Positions 61,787 to 64,000 of a stretch of 64,000 nt of DNA are shown here, piece after piece. Origin of the DNA: B10-G9 sp963712165 (GTDB lineage Bacteria > Chloroflexota > Anaerolineae > Anaerolineales > UBA11858); the NCBI GenBank assembly GCA_963712165.1, contig CAVQGY010000001.1:248001-312000 (forward strand), given 5' to 3'. The notes beneath the pieces were generated by a model. It saw only the letters and a program-made list of their open reading frames with translations, did not search any database and had not been told where the DNA came from. The position numbers were made by a program, and so were the translations under genes. Positions within the stretch are counted from its first letter, which is position 1. Each line of letters opens with the position of its first letter.

Positions 61787-62038
61787 ATGGCTGTTAATAC
61801 TATCGTATTACTGACCGATTTCGGGAATAGAGACCCGTATGTTGGGATCATGAAAGGTGTCATCAGCCGGATAGCGAGAAATCTGGACCTGGTTGACCTC
61901 GTCCATCAAATTCCTCCCGGAACCACGGCTGGCCTGATCGGCAGCAGTGGTTTGTTAGAGATCTCTGCCAATCAATCCTTTGCAGCTGACTTGCTTGGAT
62001 TAAAGAGGGGGGATCAAATCACGCTCTCCTGGAAATAG
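61787..62038 (+). pseudogene. SAM hydrolase (DUF62) with internal deletion
   Basis: This 83-residue open frame joins the first about 45 residues of the SAM hydroxide adenosyltransferase family (IVLLTDFGNRDPYVGIMKG) to the last about 40 (GLIGSSGLLEIS, DLLGLKRGDQITLSW). The family is usually about 260 residues, so about 175 residues from the middle are missing, in frame. The missing part holds the conserved Asp/Arg/His triad, so it cannot be a working SAM hydrolase. GGAGAG five bases before the ATG makes it translatable. It lies between prepilin peptidase and murA. Confidence 0.8.
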
Positions 62039-62113
62039 ATTTATAACTGAGCGATTATTGCTAAGATATGGTAAAACTAAGTTCGGTCCTATCGGAATAA
62101 GGAAGGCATTGGT

Positions 62114-63400
62114 ATGGATAAATTCATCATCCAAGGTGGAGTACCGTTAAGAGGGGAAGTCACCCCATCCGGCAACAAAAACGCCGCCCTGCCACTACTG
62201 GCAGCCACTATCCTTACTGCTGAACCAGTTATTCTTCATAACCTACCGGAGATCAATGATGTAAAAACGATGCGCGAGCTGCTGCAAAGCATTGGTGTCG
62301 AGATCACGCACATCAATAATCATTCCTGGAAATTTCATGCCAAGGATATTCGATCTTCTGATCTGGATCCCTCATTATGCTCAGAGATCCGGGCATCTGT
62401 GCTCTTAGCAGGTCCACTAATCGCCAGGACCGGGTCATTGGTTTTGCCTCCCCCGGGCGGTGATGTAATTGGCAGACGCAGGCTTGACACCCACATCCTG
62501 GCCCTGGAGGCATTGGGCGCAACCACTAACTATGACAAGGCCAAGAATCTCTTCGAGTTCAAGGCTGACCGCCTGATTGGAAAAGAGATCCTGCTTGACG
62601 AAGCCAGTGTAACCGCTACTGAAAACGCTGTCATGGCAGCAGCAATTGCAGAAGGGACAACAATCATTCGCAACGCGGCTTCCGAACCTCATGTACAGGA
62701 AGTCTGTAGGCTGCTTAACATACTGGGAGCAAAGATCAGCCAGATAGGCTCCAATACCCTTCATATTGAAGGGGTTAAAAAACTGGGGGGCGGCGAATTC
62801 ACAGTAGGGCCGGATTACCTCGAGGTGATCAGCTATGTTGGCGCGGCCGTGTTGACCGGGGGAGAGATCACAATACGCCAGGCAGGGCCAGAGTATCTAT
62901 CCATGATCGAACAGGTCTTCTCTCGCTTGGGAGTTTCCTGGGAAGTTCGTGGTGAAGATCTATTCGTACCAGCAGACCAGATGAAAGCCATCCAATCCGA
63001 TTTCCGAGGTGCGATCCCGGAAATCAGCGTAATGCCCTGGCCAGCATTTCCATCTGATCTGATGAGCATTGCTATCGTTGTCGCCACCCAATCAAAAGGA
63101 AGTGTGCTCTTTCATGATTGGATGTATGAAGGCCGGATGTATTTCACAGATAAACTAACCGGCATGGGAGCTCAGATAGTGCTTTGCGACCCTCATCGCT
63201 GCATAGTGAATGGACCCACAGAATTATATCCAGGGACTGTGGATAGTCCCGATATCAGAGCCGGGTTGGCCCTGGTATTGGCTGCCCTGGCAGCTGAAGG
63301 CGAATCGGTTATTCGGAATGTAGCCCAAATTGATCGCGGATATGAAAAGATCGATGAAAAACTCCGTTCACTGGGCGCGATCATTCGCAGGGAAATCTAA
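62114..63400 (+). CDS. murA: UDP-N-acetylglucosamine 1-carboxyvinyltransferase, Cys-to-Asp form
   Basis: This 428-residue enzyme makes the first committed step of peptidoglycan synthesis, adding enolpyruvate to UDP-GlcNAc. Lys22 (SGNKNAALPL) and the Asp region AFPSDLMS are conserved. At the position of E. coli Cys115 the loop reads PPPGGDVIGRRRLDTH, so the catalytic Cys is Asp117. MurA with Asp here, as in Mycobacterium and Chlamydia, is naturally insensitive to fosfomycin. AAGGAAGG several bases before the ATG supports the start. Confidence 0.95.
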   Translation: MDKFIIQGGVPLRGEVTPSGNKNAALPLLAATILTAEPVILHNLPEINDVKTMRELLQSIGVEITHINNHSWKFHAKDIRSSDLDPSLCSEIRASVLLAGPLIARTGSLVLPPPGGDVIGRRRLDTHILALEALGATTNYDKAKNLFEFKADRLIGKEILLDEASVTATENAVMAAAIAEGTTIIRNAASEPHVQEVCRLLNILGAKISQIGSNTLHIEGVKKLGGGEFTVGPDYLEVISYVGAAVLTGGEITIRQAGPEYLSMIEQVFSRLGVSWEVRGEDLFVPADQMKAIQSDFRGAIPEISVMPWPAFPSDLMSIAIVVATQSKGSVLFHDWMYEGRMYFTDKLTGMGAQIVLCDPHRCIVNGPTELYPGTVDSPDIRAGLALVLAALAAEGESVIRNVAQIDRGYEKIDEKLRSLGAIIRREI

Positions 63401-63422
63401 ATCAGGGACGGATGATTGAATG

Positions 63423-63470
63423 CAAGGATCTAAAAGAGTGAATTCCCCGTGATCCTTGTATGAGATTTTT
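63423..63470 (+). terminator. Possible terminator after murA
   Basis: CAAGGATC (63423-63430) pairs with GATCCTTG (63451-63458) around a 20-base loop, and a T5 run follows seven bases later. The loop is long, so this is a weak candidate. Confidence 0.35.
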
Positions 63471-63548
63471 CCCCCATCAAATTATAGATAGGCACAAAAT
63501 CAAATACGCCCGCTGAAAGGTGTAATTCCAAGAAAGGAAGTATCCAGA

Positions 63549-64000
63549 ATGTATATTCTCAGCAAGAAGATCTCACAGGCACAAAGTTCCCCTACTCTGG
63601 CATTAAATGAAACCGCCCGCAAATTGAGCCTGGAAGGCGCAGATGTTATCAATTTGGGGATTGGGGAGCCCTTGAATCCTTGTCCAGAAGGAGCAATCTC
63701 CCTGGCAAGAGAAAAGCTTGAGACAGGACAGATCAAATACAGCCCTACCAGCGGTAATCAGAATCTAAAAGAAGCTATCCAGGCCTATACACTGGAACAT
63801 TATGGCAGGACGCCCGATTTGCCTAATATCACCATAACCAATGGTGCCAAGCAAGCGATATTCAATCTACTTCAGGTCCTATTGAATCCTGAGGATGAGG
63901 TGATCATCTTTTCTCCCTTCTGGGTCAGTTACCCGGAAATGATCAAATTAGCTCTTGGCAAGCCTGTTGTGGTAGAGACGAATGACCTATTTATACCGGA
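63549..64000 (+). CDS. Class I/II aminotransferase, AspB-like (cut by window edge)
   Basis: The first 150 codons are visible. VINLGIGEPLNPCPEG, IKYSPTSGNQNLKEAI and ITITNGAKQAIFNLLQVLL are the N-terminal part of aspartate aminotransferase Ib enzymes; the PLP Lys lies beyond the edge. AAGGAAG eight bases before the ATG supports the start. It would make aspartate or related amino acids from 2-oxo acids. Confidence 0.9.
   Translation, partial: MYILSKKISQAQSSPTLALNETARKLSLEGADVINLGIGEPLNPCPEGAISLAREKLETGQIKYSPTSGNQNLKEAIQAYTLEHYGRTPDLPNITITNGAKQAIFNLLQVLLNPEDEVIIFSPFWVSYPEMIKLALGKPVVVETNDLFIP

Overview
The window reads as a gene-dense piece of a bacterial chromosome of moderate GC, with no gene-free stretch above 300 bases. 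The gene set suggests an anaerobic, peptidoglycan-making member of the Chloroflexota, most likely Anaerolineae. That is inference from gene content: YvcK with an N-terminal membrane pair, Tad-type pseudopilins, CpXC and FHA/Ser-Thr-kinase proteins, a ferredoxin-tailed aldo/keto reductase, and MurA with Asp in place of Cys. No rRNA, CRISPR array, insertion sequence or prophage was seen. One tRNA, Leu(UAG), is present.

Layout. 1-4.2 kb: two MFS carriers, a GNAT-like protein and DegV on the minus strand. 4.4-11.6 kb: envelope and tRNA-modification genes (uppP-tgt) among signalling genes: a lone receiver, a GAF-PAS histidine kinase, a CpXC zinc protein, and an FHA-winged-helix regulator divergent from a Ser/Thr kinase. 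11.6-17.4 kb: AAA+ ATPase, glycerophosphodiesterase and a surface GH3 protein in one minus-strand operon, then a GT2 glycosyltransferase. 17.4-24.3 kb: ROK kinase and RecJ (minus) diverge from yvcK-gap-pgk-maoC (plus), a glycolysis block. 24.4-38.5 kb: a long colinear minus-strand run, scpA, a large GH13-like protein, a helicase-like ATPase, a UvrD helicase, a PD-(D/E)XK nuclease, a second RecJ, a PatB-like lyase and a YprB-like exonuclease. 38.7-47 kb: thioredoxin, a SpoIIE phosphatase/P-loop/histidine-kinase trio, mgtE, a NIL-domain protein, rlmN, a HAD phosphatase, clpP, trigger factor and tRNA-Leu. 47-56 kb: a methyltransferase, a class II aldolase, membrane proteins, an aldo/keto reductase, a tyrosine recombinase, a radical-SAM DNA-repair-like protein, LCP and a lipoprotein hydrolase. 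56-62 kb: Tad-type pseudopilins, one fused to five Calx-beta repeats, and a prepilin peptidase. 61.8-64 kb: an internally deleted SAM hydrolase, murA and the start of an aminotransferase.

Several functional links stand out. The helicase-like/UvrD/nuclease trio looks like the parts of an AddAB/AdnAB-type end-processing machine split over three adjacent genes, co-directional with RecJ and a second exonuclease. A 13-base motif occurs just upstream of three minus-strand genes (degV-like, the second recJ, the GH13 operon). Several genes (tgt, ROK, second recJ, scpA, lipoprotein, prepilin peptidase) have a -10 box placed so that transcription should begin at or within about two bases of the ATG, which predicts leaderless mRNAs. 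Two divergent pairs share a perfectly symmetric ATTATAAT -10 element.

The most checkable oddities are MurA with Asp117, predicted fosfomycin-insensitive, and the mini SAM hydrolase, which joins the first and last parts of the family and lacks the catalytic middle. All assignments rest on motifs read by eye; no database search was run.
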